Of a stretch of DNA of 64,000 nucleotides, positions 37,101 through 49,462 are shown piece by piece (the first letter of the stretch is position 1; each line of letters starts with the position of its first letter). Below the pieces are notes generated by a model, which had not been told where the DNA came from, made no database searches, and worked only from the letters and a program-made list of their open reading frames with translations. The DNA is from Daedaleopsis sinensis (taxonomy: Eukaryota; Basidiomycota; Agaricomycetes; Polyporales; Polyporaceae). The stretch is taken from assembly GCA_033807695.1 (NCBI GenBank), contig CM066301.1:3100001-3164000 (forward strand), written 5' to 3'. The translations under genes were made by a program, and so were the position numbers.

Positions 37101-37848
37101 GAGCTGGACCAGGCTGGACCCACGACCAACCTTGACCAACGTACTAAACTTTGACCAAGGCACCCGTTCAATGCAGTCAATATTCATACTTATTCGTACA
37201 ACGCACCGGCGTGAAAGACTCGGCATGCGGGCTGCTCGGTGATGGTGGCGACATCAACCCGCACACTGGCACAGTCTTCGCAGATATCGATACGGACCGG
37301 ACGTCGCGAGGCGTGATCGAGCTCGCGCTGCGGCCTGACGGACGGCATGAAGCTGCATGAAGCCAGGGGTGTGCACATGCCGACTCAAGCCGACTCCGAG
37401 CGGCGCACGGACGGCGGGAGTGTCACCGTCCACGAGACCGCGCTAGGCGGAAACGAGGGCAGACGTCATTGTCATGCTCGTATGCAGAGATCGGGGCCAC
37501 GAGGTTACGGGACACGCAACCATCCGTGCGAGCGCGATCTGCGGACGGGGTTCGTCAGCGTATGGGAGCTTTGTCGGTCCTCACCTCGGCCTATGCGCGC
37601 TGCGACGACATTTCATGTGGCTCCTCTATTACCTACTGACTGCCACCTGGCTGTGGATCGTTCATCTTCGGCGAGCAGCCCTCGTCTGCGTCTCGGGGTG
37701 CACGACGTGCACACGAGTTTACAACACCTAGTCGACGTCTGCTTGCATGACTGGTGAAAATTTCGTCCTTGCGCACTCCTCCCCACTGTATTGATGACAA
37801 TGCTTGGACAAGACGCACCAGTGCCCATACATGAATACCTTACGAGCT
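31129..37848. other. 6.7-kb stretch without a supportable gene
   Basis: GC-rich sequence with dense overlapping open frames on both strands up to about 266 codons, none matching a family I know and none forming a spliced model. Scattered pieces read like protein (for example plus 31470-31600 with ALAAKDVIESILSF, minus 32640-32500 with DDLAIEFCKTLGASERTHL, minus about 36330-36210 with MGEGSLLGRIRLEGK), but they change frame within short distances. No tandem repeat, tRNA or transposon domain was seen. It may hold lineage-specific or decayed genes or non-coding transcripts. Confidence 0.35.
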
Positions 37849-40691
37849 TTACCCCTGGTCGTCGGCATCTCTCTTCCGCTTCATCTCTCTCGAGACTTTG
37901 TGCTGGGCGGCCTCGTGTTTGGCCAACTCGATAGGCACCTTCGACACCGGGCTCTTGGAGATCTCTGTCAAGTGCGAAAAAGGAAAGGCGGGTGATCAGC
38001 CGGCCATATCTCGACGTAATGCCATTCAATAGAGACGTGCCTTGCTTGAGATCGTACCTGCACGGGGAGAGGACGCGGATCAGCACCTCCTGTAAAGTGA
38101 ATAGTGGTGGGTACGCACATGACCTCCTCGTCGTCGTTCGTGAGGAAGGTGATAGCCGTTCCTTGCTTTCCAGCACGACCAGTACGCCCTGCACATGTCT
38201 GTCAGCATACATACCAGCGGGACATACTCTAGGGACGTACCGATACGGTGAACGTATGCCTCGATAGTGTTCGCCATCTGGAAGTTGATGACCAAACTGA
38301 CATCTTGCACGTCAATACCACGACCGGCCAGGTCCGTAGCCACGAGGATGTCTGAGTCGCCGGTACGTAGTGCTTGCAGAGCTGCTTCTCGCTGCTCCTG
38401 GGTCTTCCCGGAGTGCAACGTTGCCGCGCCCCACTACAACAGTGACCACATCAGTGACTGCCCAGAGGAAAAGAACTCCCCCATATTACGTACTCCCCCT
38501 CGTTGCAGATCCTTTGCGACCATATCTGCGGTCTTTTTCTGATTGACGAATACGATGATTGGTGGGGTGTACTGGTTACTGTTAAGGATCTCGAGGATCC
38601 GTTGCCTGTGCTGTGGGTCAGTGGCTACCCTACAACCTGACAGTCTTGATACGCACTTCTTCTTCTCGTCACCGTTGACGAACTCCACTTTCTGCTCGAC
38701 GGTGTCAACAGCTCTGCCAGCTTCACCGATGGTAATGATAGCGGGCCTCTTCAAGTACTTCTTGGCCAATCGCTCGACCGGGGGAGGCATCGTCGCAGAG
38801 AACAGTGTTGTCACGCGCGTGCGGCCCTTCTTGATCATCGTCTCCCCGTCGACATCCATCTGTTCTCCTTGATCCTCGCCCTCCATCGTTTCGGAAGGCA
38901 GTTTGTCGAGGATGAACGTGAGGTCCACTTCGAAACCCAGATTGACCATACGATCGGCCTCGTCCATGACGATGTATCGACACTGCGACAGGACGATGAC
39001 ATGCCGCTCAATGACGTCTTTCAGACGACCAGGTGTGGCGATGATGATTTCAGCACCAGAGCGCAAGTTGAACTGTTGTTCTTCTACTGAACGCTGGACA
39101 AAGACGTCAATTGGCATTCATGGTGCGTGTAACGCGAGCGCAAGGTACATACACCACCAACGATCGACACGCAAGTGTAGCCCAGTGGGCCCGCGAACTT
39201 CTTGGTCTCGGATTCGATCTGTTGGGCCAACTCGCGAGTGGGTGCCATAATGAGTGCGTAGGGTCCAAGATGTCTGTTGTCGTCCGTGAAAAGCGGGAGC
39301 TTGGAGATGAATGCCAACATTGGAATGACGAAGGCAGCCGTCTTACCGGAACCTGATAACGCGGGCTATGAGACTCGGTTTCTTTCCATTCTGGCGTACA
39401 CATATGCGCACCTGTCTCCGCAATACCAATGATATCCCTGTTCTGCAAGCCAATCGGGATAGCCTGTCGCTGAATAGGCGAGGGCTCCTTGTAGCCGATC
39501 TTGTCAACAATGTCGAGAATGTCGGTTGGTATCGCAGATTCTCTCCATGACCGCAGGGGATGAGGAATCTGGCCGCCTGCGAACCAAGCGTCAGCATGGC
39601 TACACAAGAACTATGTCTGCAGAGAGAGGGCAAACCTCTTGCCGCGATACTGAAGTCCTCCCGGAAAATACGCCAGTCACGTTCCTTCATTTCATCCAGC
39701 GACTTATCCGACCAATGCCTCTCATCGATACCAGTCCTCGCAGCCTTGCGTCTCTCCAAGGGATCCGCCAACGCCATGCCTTCTCCACTCTTCCGACCGG
39801 GAACTATGGCTCCTCCGGTATCGTCCATCCCCGCAATATGTCCGCGTCCGAATCCGATTTGAGCGCCCTGACGCTGGCTACCAATTGCCGCAGGAGTCTC
39901 GGCGTTGTACGTGTCGTCCTGCTCGTCCCAGTCGAATACAAACTTGCGGTCGTTGATCTTCCGAGGCCTCTTCTTCTTCTTGTCCACTCCAAGATAGCGG
40001 GAGCGGATAGCATCGAGGTCGTTGTTTGTCATGGGCGGGACGTAATTATCACTCCCAGGGATGGATGTGCTTGCTGAATTGGAAGAGCCGGAGGGGGGCG
40101 GAGGCGGCGGCATAGAAGAGGATTGGGAAGGAGTGGAAGAACCAGGGCCCGTCGCAGGTCTGCCGCGATCGGCTCGGGGCCCTGTGGGCACGCCTTGATA
40201 CGACCCCCCTCCTCGACGCTCGTCCGGTGGACGTCTGTCGCGGTCGCGTCTCCCGGGCCTATCGCGTTCTCTATCCCTGTCCCTGTCCCTATCTCTGTCG
40301 TACCGGTCATCGTCTGTGTGCAAGTTCTCGATCAGACAGCAGGGGAAGTTTGAAAGGAACACGCACTGCGTCCTCCACCACCGTATCTCGAAGACCTGTC
40401 ACGCTCTCGTTCCTTCTGCCTGAATTCCTCTGCATCCCGCTCTAGAGCCTCACGGTCGCGCTTGGCATGCTCTTCTTTCTCCCTCTGCTCCTTGATCTCT
40501 TGCGCGCGCTTCTGTATAGCAAGCTGGGCCCGCTGCTCCTTGGTCAAGAACCTGGGCTGCCGGACATGAGTGTCAGTGTGTATAAGGAACATTTCGAGAG
40601 GGTACTGACACACCTTGGCAGCCGCCTCCTTCTCCTCGCGCTGCTTTTGCAGTAGCAGTTCAATAGACAACGGTTCCGTTCTGCCTGCCAT
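37849..40691 (-). CDS. PRP28: Pre-mRNA-splicing DEAD-box RNA helicase Prp28 (DDX23)
   Basis: Drives the U1-to-U6 exchange at the 5' splice site in the spliceosome. Eleven exons: 40691..40614, 40556..40367, 40313..39636, 39576..39412, 39352..39153, 39093..38657, 38605..38494, 38433..38241, 38188..38119, 38057..38041 (17 nt) and 37964..37849; 751 aa. The N-terminus is Glu/Arg/Asp-rich with [13 protein letters not shown] repeats, then the Prp28-typical [18 protein letters not shown] and [23 protein letters not shown]. Helicase motifs: [11 protein letters not shown] (Q), AETGSGKT (I), PTRELA (Ia), ATPGRL (Ib), DEAD (II), SAT (III), VFVNQK (IV), [12 protein letters not shown] (V), HRIGRTGRAG (VI). 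The last intron (38040..37965) has a GC donor, AAG then GCACGT, and is needed to reach [20 protein letters not shown] and the MKRKRD tail. Confidence 0.96.
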
Positions 40692-40956
40692 TGTTGCGCC
40701 GATCGTGCGCAAGAGGTTCTGGTGGTGGTCAGACTGAGGCAGCAAGGCCGCGACGCGGTATGGGGAGCCGCCCACAATCTAACCACGTGCAGGCGCCTCC
40801 GCTTCCTTAACAGGCAAACTCTCCTTTCGTTTATGGACGCGTCTTTTGCCACTACTTAGTACGCGCAAGGCGGCACTCGGTCGCGCCGTCGCTGCTCCTC
40901 ATCCGCTCTCGCTCTTCATTCACTCTCTGGTCTGTGCGCGCCACACTCGCAGCTCG

Positions 40957-41796
40957 ATGTACAAAATGCATCGCGATATCGAGGAGCTCCGTAGCGCCAA
41001 CCAGTCTCCCCGCCCCGAGACGCCTGAGCCGGACTCTAGGCAAGGCAGGCGGAACGCACCAGAGGCGGGAGTGCAGTTGCTTGACGACGATGGAGCTATT
41101 TCCATTCAGGTACGCTCTGCCTTCAGCTAATAAATGGCGTAGCTGACCTCGTCGTGGTCGCAGCTAGAGTCGTGTTTGAAGCATATCTTTGCGAAGTACT
41201 GTACGCCGAAGCCGTCTCCGACTGAGAGGAGCGATGCGTTCCTTGAGCCACCTGAAGGCGCGTTCCTATCCCCAGAAGGTCTGGATGCATGGGCGCGTGA
41301 TACCAATGGCTCCCCCTTCGACGACGCGACGAAGGAAGAGCTTTTGGAGTTCATGGATGTGACAGACGATGGAGGGTTAACGTGAGTTCACACGTTGTTT
41401 CACCTGGCTGTTCCTTCTCCTCACAGTGAGTCTCTATGTAGGTTCAAAGGGTTTATGCAAGTATATCAACTACAAACGGAGAACGACGAAGAAGAGACGT
41501 GGAAAGACCTTGTGAGCATCCGAGTCATTATTCAATGTGGTATGCTCGGCTCTGATTCAGTGTGCCGCTTAGTCTGCACATGGGTTCGATAGAACACTAC
41601 GTCTTGTAGCCACACGACGAGAATATGCTGATAAGGACCCTCGCACTGATACTGGAAGCTCGTAAGTCATTCTTCAATTCGATCATGAGTTCGTTGCCTC
41701 TGAACCACCTATGTTACTGTATCAGTTCATAGCAACGACCTCAATCTGGATCGCGTTGCCGCTGACCCAAGATATTCGTCCGTTGCAGCTGCTTAA
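40957..41796 (+). CDS. EF-hand-like small protein of unknown function
   Basis: Exons 40957-41109, 41164-41381, 41442-41511, 41610-41661 and 41726-41796 give 187 aa. The best clue is one EF-hand-like loop, FMDVTDDGGLTFKGFMQVY, at about residues 113-131. It is preceded by a helical stretch (FLSPEGLDAWARDTNG, ATKEELLEF) that could be a second, degenerate hand. The N-terminal about 50 residues are polar and the C-terminus (LIRTLALILEALHSNDLNLD) is helical. I do not recognise a named orthologue. All five exons join in phase with clean GT-AG borders, which supports a real gene. The second Met at 40966 is an equally likely start. It is divergent from PRP28, with 265 bp between start codons. Confidence 0.75.
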
Positions 41797-42015
41797 GACG
41801 CCTCCCCGCACTACATGAGACGATAGATTGCCACTGCGACTTCCTTTGCGGTCCCGATCAGTCAGTCAAGTACGAAAGAAGACGATATCTCATGAACCAG
41901 CCCATTGGTTTATATTTGGTTTACAATTAACGACGGTGACACACAGTATACCTGTACCATTGATATAACGAACTGTTCATATACCCTTCCCATGTTCTGG
42001 CCGAACTCCGCGATT

Positions 42016-42924
42016 TCAAGCCCGAACGGTGATTGGTAGACGCATACTTAACTTCCAGACTTCTACGCCGTCCCATGCACCTCTCTCCCAACGAACACCA
42101 CCCTTTTCCATGGCCTTGGCTACTTTCTTATGGGGAACACGTTCCACCTTGAAGTCCCAAGAATTTGTTGCCTCTGATAGAGCACGATCGATGAGTTCAG
42201 GGTCCCTACGCTCGATAGCTAGATATATTGGCGGAGGTCGTGCTTCTGGAGAGGACGAGATGGAAACATTGCAGAGTTCTCGCAAGGCGCGTAAGAGCGG
42301 CGTGACCAGTTCGGCGGAGTACAGTGTATCGGATGAGATTATGATATCGAACGGAGGGGCTAGGATGGAACTCTGGGGAGTCGTGCACGATGCCTTCTCG
42401 ACGTGCGACGAGGCAATCGTGTTCAAATCGTCCCACACCCAGTGGTCAGGCGATACGGTCCAGTCAAGGACACGGACTTCTATGGCGCCAGAGCTGGGGG
42501 GAAGTTTTGAACGGTTACGGGATATATTGCTGGCAAGGACGGCCGAGATGGTATCCTGAAGGTCGGTTGCAATCACGTCCCAGCCCATAGAAGCCAGTGC
42601 GAGCCTAGAGAACAGTCCGAGAGAATGAGAACAGCGGGCGAAGAGTGTTTGCTCTACACGGCGACCTGAGACGCACGCGGAGAGTCCAATGCCGCTCCCC
42701 AGCTCAATCGCTCTGGGGCGGTTCGCACCGGGAGATGTGCCGAGAGATGACGATTTGTTTTTGAGGGATTCGGCGAGATAGAGGGAGAGACACTGCGCGC
42801 CGAGCCAGAGGCCTGTGCCGTTTGTGACGCCATTGTCGCGCTGGGCAAGATGGAAGTCGACGGGACCGAAGGGATAGACGAGGAGGGGGATGTGCTTTGT
42901 CTCGTGAGCGGGGAGGATGGGCAT
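42016..42924 (-). CDS. Protein-lysine N-methyltransferase-like protein (METTL21/EFM6-type family 16)
   Basis: Exons 42924..42677 and 42604..42016 give 278 aa. A seven-beta-strand SAM-dependent methyltransferase: motif I is RAIELGSGIGLSALALASMG, followed by VIATDLQDTISAVLASNI (acidic residue for SAM ribose), then VLDWTV and the post-motif-II FDIIISSDTLYS, which carries the (D/E)xx(Y/F)-type motif of family 16 lysine methyltransferases. The N-terminal GTGLWLGAQCLSLYL is also family-typical. Members methylate elongation factors and other cytosolic proteins; which target this one has cannot be told from sequence. If the intron 42676..42605 is retained the frame stays open but splits motif I from the following helix. 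Confidence 0.82.
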   Translation of the reverse strand: MPILPAHETKHIPLLVYPFGPVDFHLAQRDNGVTNGTGLWLGAQCLSLYLAESLKNKSSSLGTSPGANRPRAIELGSGIGLSACVSGRRVEQTLFARCSHSLGLFSRLALASMGWDVIATDLQDTISAVLASNISRNRSKLPPSSGAIEVRVLDWTVSPDHWVWDDLNTIASSHVEKASCTTPQSSILAPPFDIIISSDTLYSAELVTPLLRALRELCNVSISSSPEARPPPIYLAIERRDPELIDRALSEATNSWDFKVERVPHKKVAKAMEKGGVRWERGAWDGVEVWKLSMRLPITVRA

Positions 42925-43147
42925 GGTGGGACAAGGCAGGCGGAGAACACGAGGCTCGTGGCTGGCAAGCGGAGGAGCGGTGCGGGTGACATGTGGTCAC
43001 GCTACGTCACGCCGCTTTCAGTTGCAATTGGGACGGGACAGGCAGCGCGCGCCGTCTCCACGCTCCTCCTCTCCTCCCGCAGCTCCTGCCGACCCTGCCC
43101 TCCGACAAGCTGTCTCGACATCGAGGCACGCTGTTGTCCATCAGCCC

Positions 43148-46100
43148 ATGAAGGCCTTTCTCAACCGTCTCAACCGCGGTCTCGCGGGCAGCAAGGAGAA
43201 AGAGAAAGAGAAAGATGTCCAGCAGAAGGAAAAGATACCCCAACTCCCTCCCCTCCCGGACTGGCCCCCGCAACGCGTAACGTCCACGCCCAATTCCATT
43301 AACTCCTTCAAACCCCTTCCCGAACTGTCCGCACGCCCTCTTCCGCCCATTGGCGAACCCTCCTCGTCGTCCACCGAGTCCTCCGTCACGACCACTCCGA
43401 TCGCAGCCAATCCGTCGCTACCTGCCGCCGAGACCAAGGAGAACCTACCAGTATCCGCCTCCGAACCTTTAAAGTCCGCACGCGCAGAGGGCTCGTCAGA
43501 CTCGACAGGGCGCAGCTCACGCAAAACCGCGAATGGGGCATCAGGCTCGGACGCGCAGAAGAAGGTTGCGTTCTTATCTCCTCCTCCCACCCCCGGACCC
43601 CTCCAAGACCGCGCCCTTCCTGACGCGGAGACCCCTACGCCCACTAATGCCACAGCAAAGTCAACTGTATCGCGTTTCCATGCTGCTCATGGCAAGGATA
43701 CGCGTGGATCGACTTCGACGGCTGCGTCGTCCCGAACAGACGTTGCCTCTACTCTTAAGTCCAACAAGGCCGCCTCCACGCGGACAGCCACCTCTCCATA
43801 CCCCACCAAGGGCTACGAGGCTTCGCTACATCAGTCATTACGCTCTGGCACCCCCTACTCGCAGATGAGCAACGGGAGCAGTCGCATCCTTGCAGCGCAA
43901 TCATGGAGTGAAGGCGCCGAAGAAGACCTGGTGTCTAACCTTGGTCAAAGGGAACGTACGCGTCAGGAAGTGTTGTGGGAGATCGTTGCTAGTGAGGAGC
44001 GGTACGTACTTCTCTTGTTCGCAACACAACGTCTCTGAGCAACCTCTCGTAGGTACGTTAACGAGCTGATGAAGATGAAGGAGACGTTCATAGACCCTCT
44101 TCTTCACCCGTACGTCTCCTCGCCGGTATCATCACCAACGCCTCTCGACATCTACGACGACTTAACGCGTTCCGAAACACCTCGGGAGTCCCTTGACTAT
44201 CTTCCCATAGCCGCCCGCTTCCTCCAATCACCTACTGGTGAGCGCTCAGAGTCCCCCGTGCCAGCGACGACTTCCCCACCGCGAAAAGAGGATAACCATC
44301 CTAATATTGACGGCGAGTCCATGGACTCCGCCGAGGAGGATGAAGCCGAAGACCGAATGGGTGCTGCCTTCCATTCTTCGCGACAGAAGACCGTTACGAT
44401 GTCTCTCGCTGCAAAGCACAACCACCCACGGTCGCCTTACGGCACGACTGCGGCGAGGTCGGGGACAAGTAAGCTCGGGACTACAGTGCCGTTCCCTTCA
44501 CGATCCCACCAATCACTACCTCCACCGCCTCGAACAAACTTGATGAGTTCTTCTACACAGTCGCTTGGAAGGCAATCCTTTATCGGAGACCGAGAACACA
44601 ACTACGAACATTCCCCTGGTTCGGTGAAGACAACAACCACAGGAACCACCCGCGTGCTCCGGAAGTTCAAGAAGAGTAGCACCGGGCCGGATGTGTTCAT
44701 TCCTGGTTCCGTGCCTCCTGCCCAGATACCGGAGGATCTCAAGAAGTGTCTGGAAGTCATCGAGGGTGGAATTTTGGACGGGCATATTCGTTTGAGTGAA
44801 GGTCTTCGGAAACGATACGAGGAGCAATACCCGCTGGTTCGGTCGTTGGCGGACGTCTTCGTCTCGAATGTAAGTTCTTTACCGGTGATCTAGATCTAAT
44901 GGTTCGAATCTCACGAAAACACAGTCCCACATTCTCCACGGATATGCGACATATGTCCTGCACCTAGAGCGCGCCTTGGAACAGGTTGACAACGCGTTGT
45001 CCCTCGCAAGCGCGAGCAAGAAGCCGAAGAAGCAGGACGCGGATCAATGGATGAAAGTCTGTCAATATTTACAGAAGCTGGAGATTACTGCGTCGGAGAA
45101 GGGGGAGACTGGCCTTGCTATCTCTCTCTCAAAGCCTTTCCAGCGTCTTCTCAAATACCCACTCCTCTTCCAAAACCTTCTGTACCACACGGACCCGAGT
45201 ACTTTCGAGTACGAGAGTACACTTCAGATGGTCGCAGAGGTCGAGACGATCGTTCGCAGCATCGAGGACGAGAAGATCCAGAAGGAGGAGCGCGACAAGA
45301 CGCGAGACGTCTTCGCACGTATAGAGGGGCTTGACAAGGTCAAACAGCTCATGGTCCCCAAGCCTTCGCGGGTTCTCGTCGAGGAGCGGCCTTTGACGGG
45401 CGTGAACCCTCTCACCACCGACACTACATCGACAAGGACAACGTCGACTCCTCCCCTTTCCTCGCAGAACCCGAAGAACGTCAAGGGCAAGTCGTCGTTC
45501 AAGCGGCTAAGCGATGTTCTGCAATCCAACAGCAACGGTGTTGGGGGCAAGAAGGACTTGTGGCTTGTGGTCTTCAATGACGTTGTTCTGCGATGTCAGC
45601 GAACGGGCACGACGTCGCTTCCTTTGGTGGCAGTGTCCAACTCTCGAACCAACTCTCTTCCTGAACTTCAAGGCAAGGCGAAGTATGCCACCACTGGCCG
45701 GCGGGGCACGCACACAAAGCCACGGAACATGTACAAGTTCCTCAAGGTTAGTAAACCAGTTGCTCCATTGTACTACGTTTGTCTAACAGCATCACATAGA
45801 TTGAGACTTGGAGCATCGGTGACGTTGTGCAGCCACGGGAGGGTGTGGTCTCCATGGACGAGTAAGGTTATGTCATGCTTATCGCTGGTCTGCCATGCTG
45901 ACATGCTCTGTGCAGTGTTGTTCGGTCGCGACAACAAGTCCACTCCGGCGTCCAGCCTCGCATCGTGCCTATGCCTGAGGATGACGAGGAAGGCATGGAA
46001 TCAGACGACTCTGACCGCAAGAGCAAGATGAGCTTCTCTTACTGGGGTGCCGACAAGGTCACGCTCCAGAAGCCGGCCATTGTGAAGCCCAAAGCTCCTG

Positions 46101-46531
46101 TACAGAACGGCAGTCGACGCGCGAACACCCCCACCACCGCTTACGCGCGTGAATCCTCCGCCAACGCCAAGTTCGGTACGCGCCTCATCGCCGACGCACC
46201 GCATCATCCACCCCGCCCTGCCAGCCGGAAAACAATCGCCACCCCCACAAACAGGAGGGTGACGCCGCACTCGGATGAAGGGCATTCCGTCAAGGTGACT
46301 ATCACACGAGACAGGCCGACGTGGGATAGCAGCACACGATCGCCCGCTGCCGCCACGCCTGTTCCCAAGCGTCCCCGTAACATCTCGCAGACCAGCGCGG
46401 CGACGCGCGTGACAACCACCCCCATCAATAACAAGAACCTCGCGTCGCCCGCTCCTTCAGAGGACTCGGGCGTCGGGTTCGTCCGCAACATGGTCGCCCA
46501 AAACCCCTCCTTGAACCGCTTGATCCCATAG
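43148..46531 (+). CDS. RhoGEF (Dbl-homology domain) protein
   Basis: Guanine nucleotide exchange factor for Rho-type GTPases. Exons 43148-44001, 44053-44869, 44925-45746, 45800-45861 and 45916-46531 give 1056 aa. N-terminal about 270 residues are Ser/Thr/Pro-rich. The DH domain begins at RQEVLWEIVASEERYVNELMK and resumes with HGYATYVLHLERALEQ, AISLSKPFQRLLKYPLLFQN (the hallmark CR3 block) and VAEVETIVRSIEDEKIQKEE. Between the two halves is an insertion of roughly 200 low-complexity residues. A PH-like region follows (KKDLWLVVFNDVVLRC, KFLKIETWSIGDVV) with its own insertions. The tail is Ser/Pro/Arg-rich. An in-frame ATG exists at 42917, but 43148 (MKAFLNRLNRGLAGSKEKEK) is preferred because 42917 overlaps the start of the divergent methyltransferase gene. 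Confidence 0.9.
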
Positions 46532-47084
46532 ATACTGCATGCTATGGCCCTCCGCATCATTCTCTTTGCCTCTTGTACATGCACTTTCACGCCTTGTTTC
46601 ACGCTTTTACGGAATATCTCAACGACCAACTCTGATCCATCTCTATGATTGCGCACACGTTTCTCTGTCGTGCTGATATGCTGTTACATACATCCTTGTT
46701 CTCGCCCCACAGACCATGTCCATTGTCACTTGTCATCGAGTACCCATAGTTGACGATACCGTATCACTCCTTATTCTCTTTATTCAGGCATGCATTCCCG
46801 CTAATTATCTCGTCTGCTCGCTCACCCACTCTCGTTGTGCTGTCCATCTTCAATGTTCAACCTACCATCTCTCCGTTAACAGTTGCCTGCAACAGGATCC
46901 TCTCTCTCGTTTCCGTCCTTCCAAGATGCACGCATATGCACAGGCACTAGGCACTGGTACCCAGCACCGGCAATCCATCGACACAACACGCTCCTTTCTC
47001 TCCGTATGTCCGACTATAATACGGCATCTAGATTTACCCATGTAGCAGTGTTACACCTTCTGATTCTTGGCTTTCGCTCGCGCA
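46532..47084. other. Intergenic, convergent RhoGEF and ASN1
   Basis: About 550 bp, AT-richer. Holds both 3' UTRs; no gene or repeat recognised. Confidence 0.5.
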
Positions 47085-49462
47085 CTAGCTATCCGTCTCG
47101 TATGCCGCGTTGTGTATGCTGACGCTCCGGCCGCTCGGGTCCGACGAGCATCCCCAATCGCCACGGGGGATCCACCTGAAGTAAGCACACAGCATTAGCT
47201 TGACCGTGCGCAGCAGAACAGTAAGAATAAAGAACACACCTTACGGCAGTGGCGGCAGCGGCAGGAGGGAAGAGGCCTGTACGGCGATGGAGTGGCACAG
47301 GTGCGCAGTCAGGTGAGGCGTAAGTTTGCACAGACGGGGTAGGACGCACTGTCAAAGACCTCGCGGATGAAGTACGCCTCCTTGGTGTCCGGCGTGCCGT
47401 CTGACCAGCGTTCCGCCCGCTTTGCAAAAGCGTCATCCGACACGACTGCAGCGGCGTGGTTCTTGATGCTACAGAACGAAGGGGAGTTAGTCACGGACGG
47501 CAGGCGAGCGTTGGAGCGGTAAGTGAGGCCGTACCCATCAATCCACGAGTATCCCACACCGTCGGAGAATTGCTCCTTCTGCCGCCAGAGGATAGACCGA
47601 GGGAGATACGGCTGCGTAGGTCGACGATGTCAGTGGACCGTCACAAGGGATGCCGAATTTACGTACCTTGCCGTCCGGTGAGCAATCAAATGCTTTCCGC
47701 ACGATATACTGTAGTATGATTAGCACCAGCGCTGCTAGTAGCACCCTGTTAGACAAACCTTCTCCATTTTGGGACAACCATCCGCGTCGACCTCTTGAGA
47801 TGTGCCCTTGTTGAACATCTTGTCTTTGGGGTCTATGTTCATTGCAACGTCAAGGAATGTCTTGTCCAAGAACGGAACGCGAGCTTCAAGACCCCAAGCC
47901 ATGGTCGACCTAACCAGGTCAGCCTCTAGACCAAGACAGACAAGCGACTGAAATTATGCCTTACTTGTTGGCACGTAAACAGTCGGATGTGTGGAGGTTC
48001 TTGACACGCTTGACGCACTCTTGGTGGAACGACGTCGGATCTGGGGCTGCGTGGAAGTACAGGTATCCTGCAGGAACATCTTTAGTCTATGTCCTCGCGG
48101 ATGCACCAAGAGAGGCCAAACTGACCTCCGAATATCTCATCGCTGCCTTCACCGCTGAGAACCATCTTCACACCCATGGCTTTGATTTTCCGGCTGAGCA
48201 GATACATGGGGGTACTCGCGCGAACCGTCGTGACATCGTAAGTCTCGAGGTGGTAAATGACATCGGGAATGGCATCAAGACCCTCCTGTACGGTGAACGT
48301 GTATTCGTGATGGACGGTGCCGAGGTAGTGCGCCGCTTTGCGTGCTGCAAGCAGGTCCGGAGAGTTCTCCAGCCCGATGGAGAACGAGTGCAGTTGTGGC
48401 CAGGCAGTGATTGCTGGAGATCGTATGAGCGAAGGTCTCGTGCAAGTAGTGCGTACGTACGCAGCTCGTCGACGCCCTCGCCCGGTGTCGGAGGACCACT
48501 CCTCGCTTCCTGGAGTTTCCTTCTCCGGGCCTCGGTTTGCGCCTGTGCGACCTTCTCTGTCTCGCGCGCGGCGATGGAGGCAATCAAGCTGCTGTCCAGC
48601 CCGCCGCTCAAGAGCACACCGTACGGCACCTCTGACATGAGCCGCTTCCTTACGGCCTCTTCCAGCGTTTCGCGAATCAGCTTCAGGTCAGCTGGCTTCG
48701 TCGGGACAGTCCCCTCCGGGCCGTCCAGGTCCCCGTTCCACCACGACGGCTGGTAGTACCGCGTGGTGGACTGGTCGCGGCTGTCGTACACGTGTCCTGG
48801 AGGGAACGAGATGATCTTGTCGCAGAGGTCGGTGAGCGCCTTGAGCTCAGACGCGAAGAAGGTCGCGCCGGGCCGCTGCGAGTTCCAGCCCTGGTAGAGG
48901 GTCGTGATGCCGATAGGGTCGCGCGCGGCGATGAGGCGCGAGGGGGTGACGGACTCGTCCAGGAGGACGAAAGAGAACATGCCGTCGAGAAGGGGGCACA
49001 GGTCCTTGTCGAGCTCTTGGTACTACCGGGCATCCTCAGTAACACTGCGCGTGAGGCGTTCTAGGGTCATACGGGTTGGACGCACCAAGGGGATGATGAC
49101 CTCGCAATCCGAGTGCGTCTTGAACTTGTACTGCTGCTTCAGGGTGCCGCGCAGCTTTACATGGTTGTAAATCTCGCCGTTCACCGCGAGTACGATCTTT
49201 CCGTCGGGGCTCACGAGCGGCTGGGCGCCAGTGTCTGCGAATTTAACGACGATGAGGCTTTCTTGGGCCCCTTCATGCTGAACGGAGTGTGCTCACCGAC
49301 ACCGACAATGGCAAGACGTTCGTGCGCGAGGATACTTTGCTTGCCGCTGTAGCATCCCGACCAGTCAGGACCGCGATGGCGGATTTTTTTGGAGCAAGCG
49401 ATGAGTTTGGGCCGCTCTATAGCAGGATTCTCGATGCCATGAGCAATGACGATGCCACACAT
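47085..49462 (-). CDS. ASN1: Asparagine synthetase (glutamine-hydrolysing)
   Basis: Makes asparagine from aspartate, ATP and glutamine. Eleven exons: 49462..49297, 49234..49086, 49022..48461, 48413..48126, 48067..47965, 47909..47759, 47708..47667, 47611..47535, 47468..47350, 47276..47240 and 47175..47085; 594 aa. The class-II glutaminase starts MCGIVIAHG (Cys2 nucleophile) with [21 protein letters not shown] and [11 protein letters not shown]. The synthetase half has the PP-loop [60 protein letters not shown] and LEARVPFLD. The C-terminus [19 protein letters not shown] then [10 protein letters not shown] is typical. Exon 3 has a roughly 40-residue charged insertion ([16 protein letters not shown]) after the PP-loop, common in fungal enzymes. 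Two TGACTC sites lie upstream. Confidence 0.96.

Noticed and set aside
37728..37849. Possible longer C-terminus for PRP28 beyond 37849
   Set aside because: Re-reading gives [10 protein letters not shown] then TAA at 37851..37849; the longer version came from a misread base.
42917..43147. Upstream in-frame ATG of the RhoGEF at 42917
   Set aside because: It would put the RhoGEF start inside the coding start of the divergent methyltransferase, and the added residues are Arg/Ser-rich without domain features.
44895..44912. tRNA B-box-like GGTTCGAATCT in a RhoGEF intron
   Set aside because: The intron is about 55 nt, too short for a tRNA, and there is no A box or cloverleaf.
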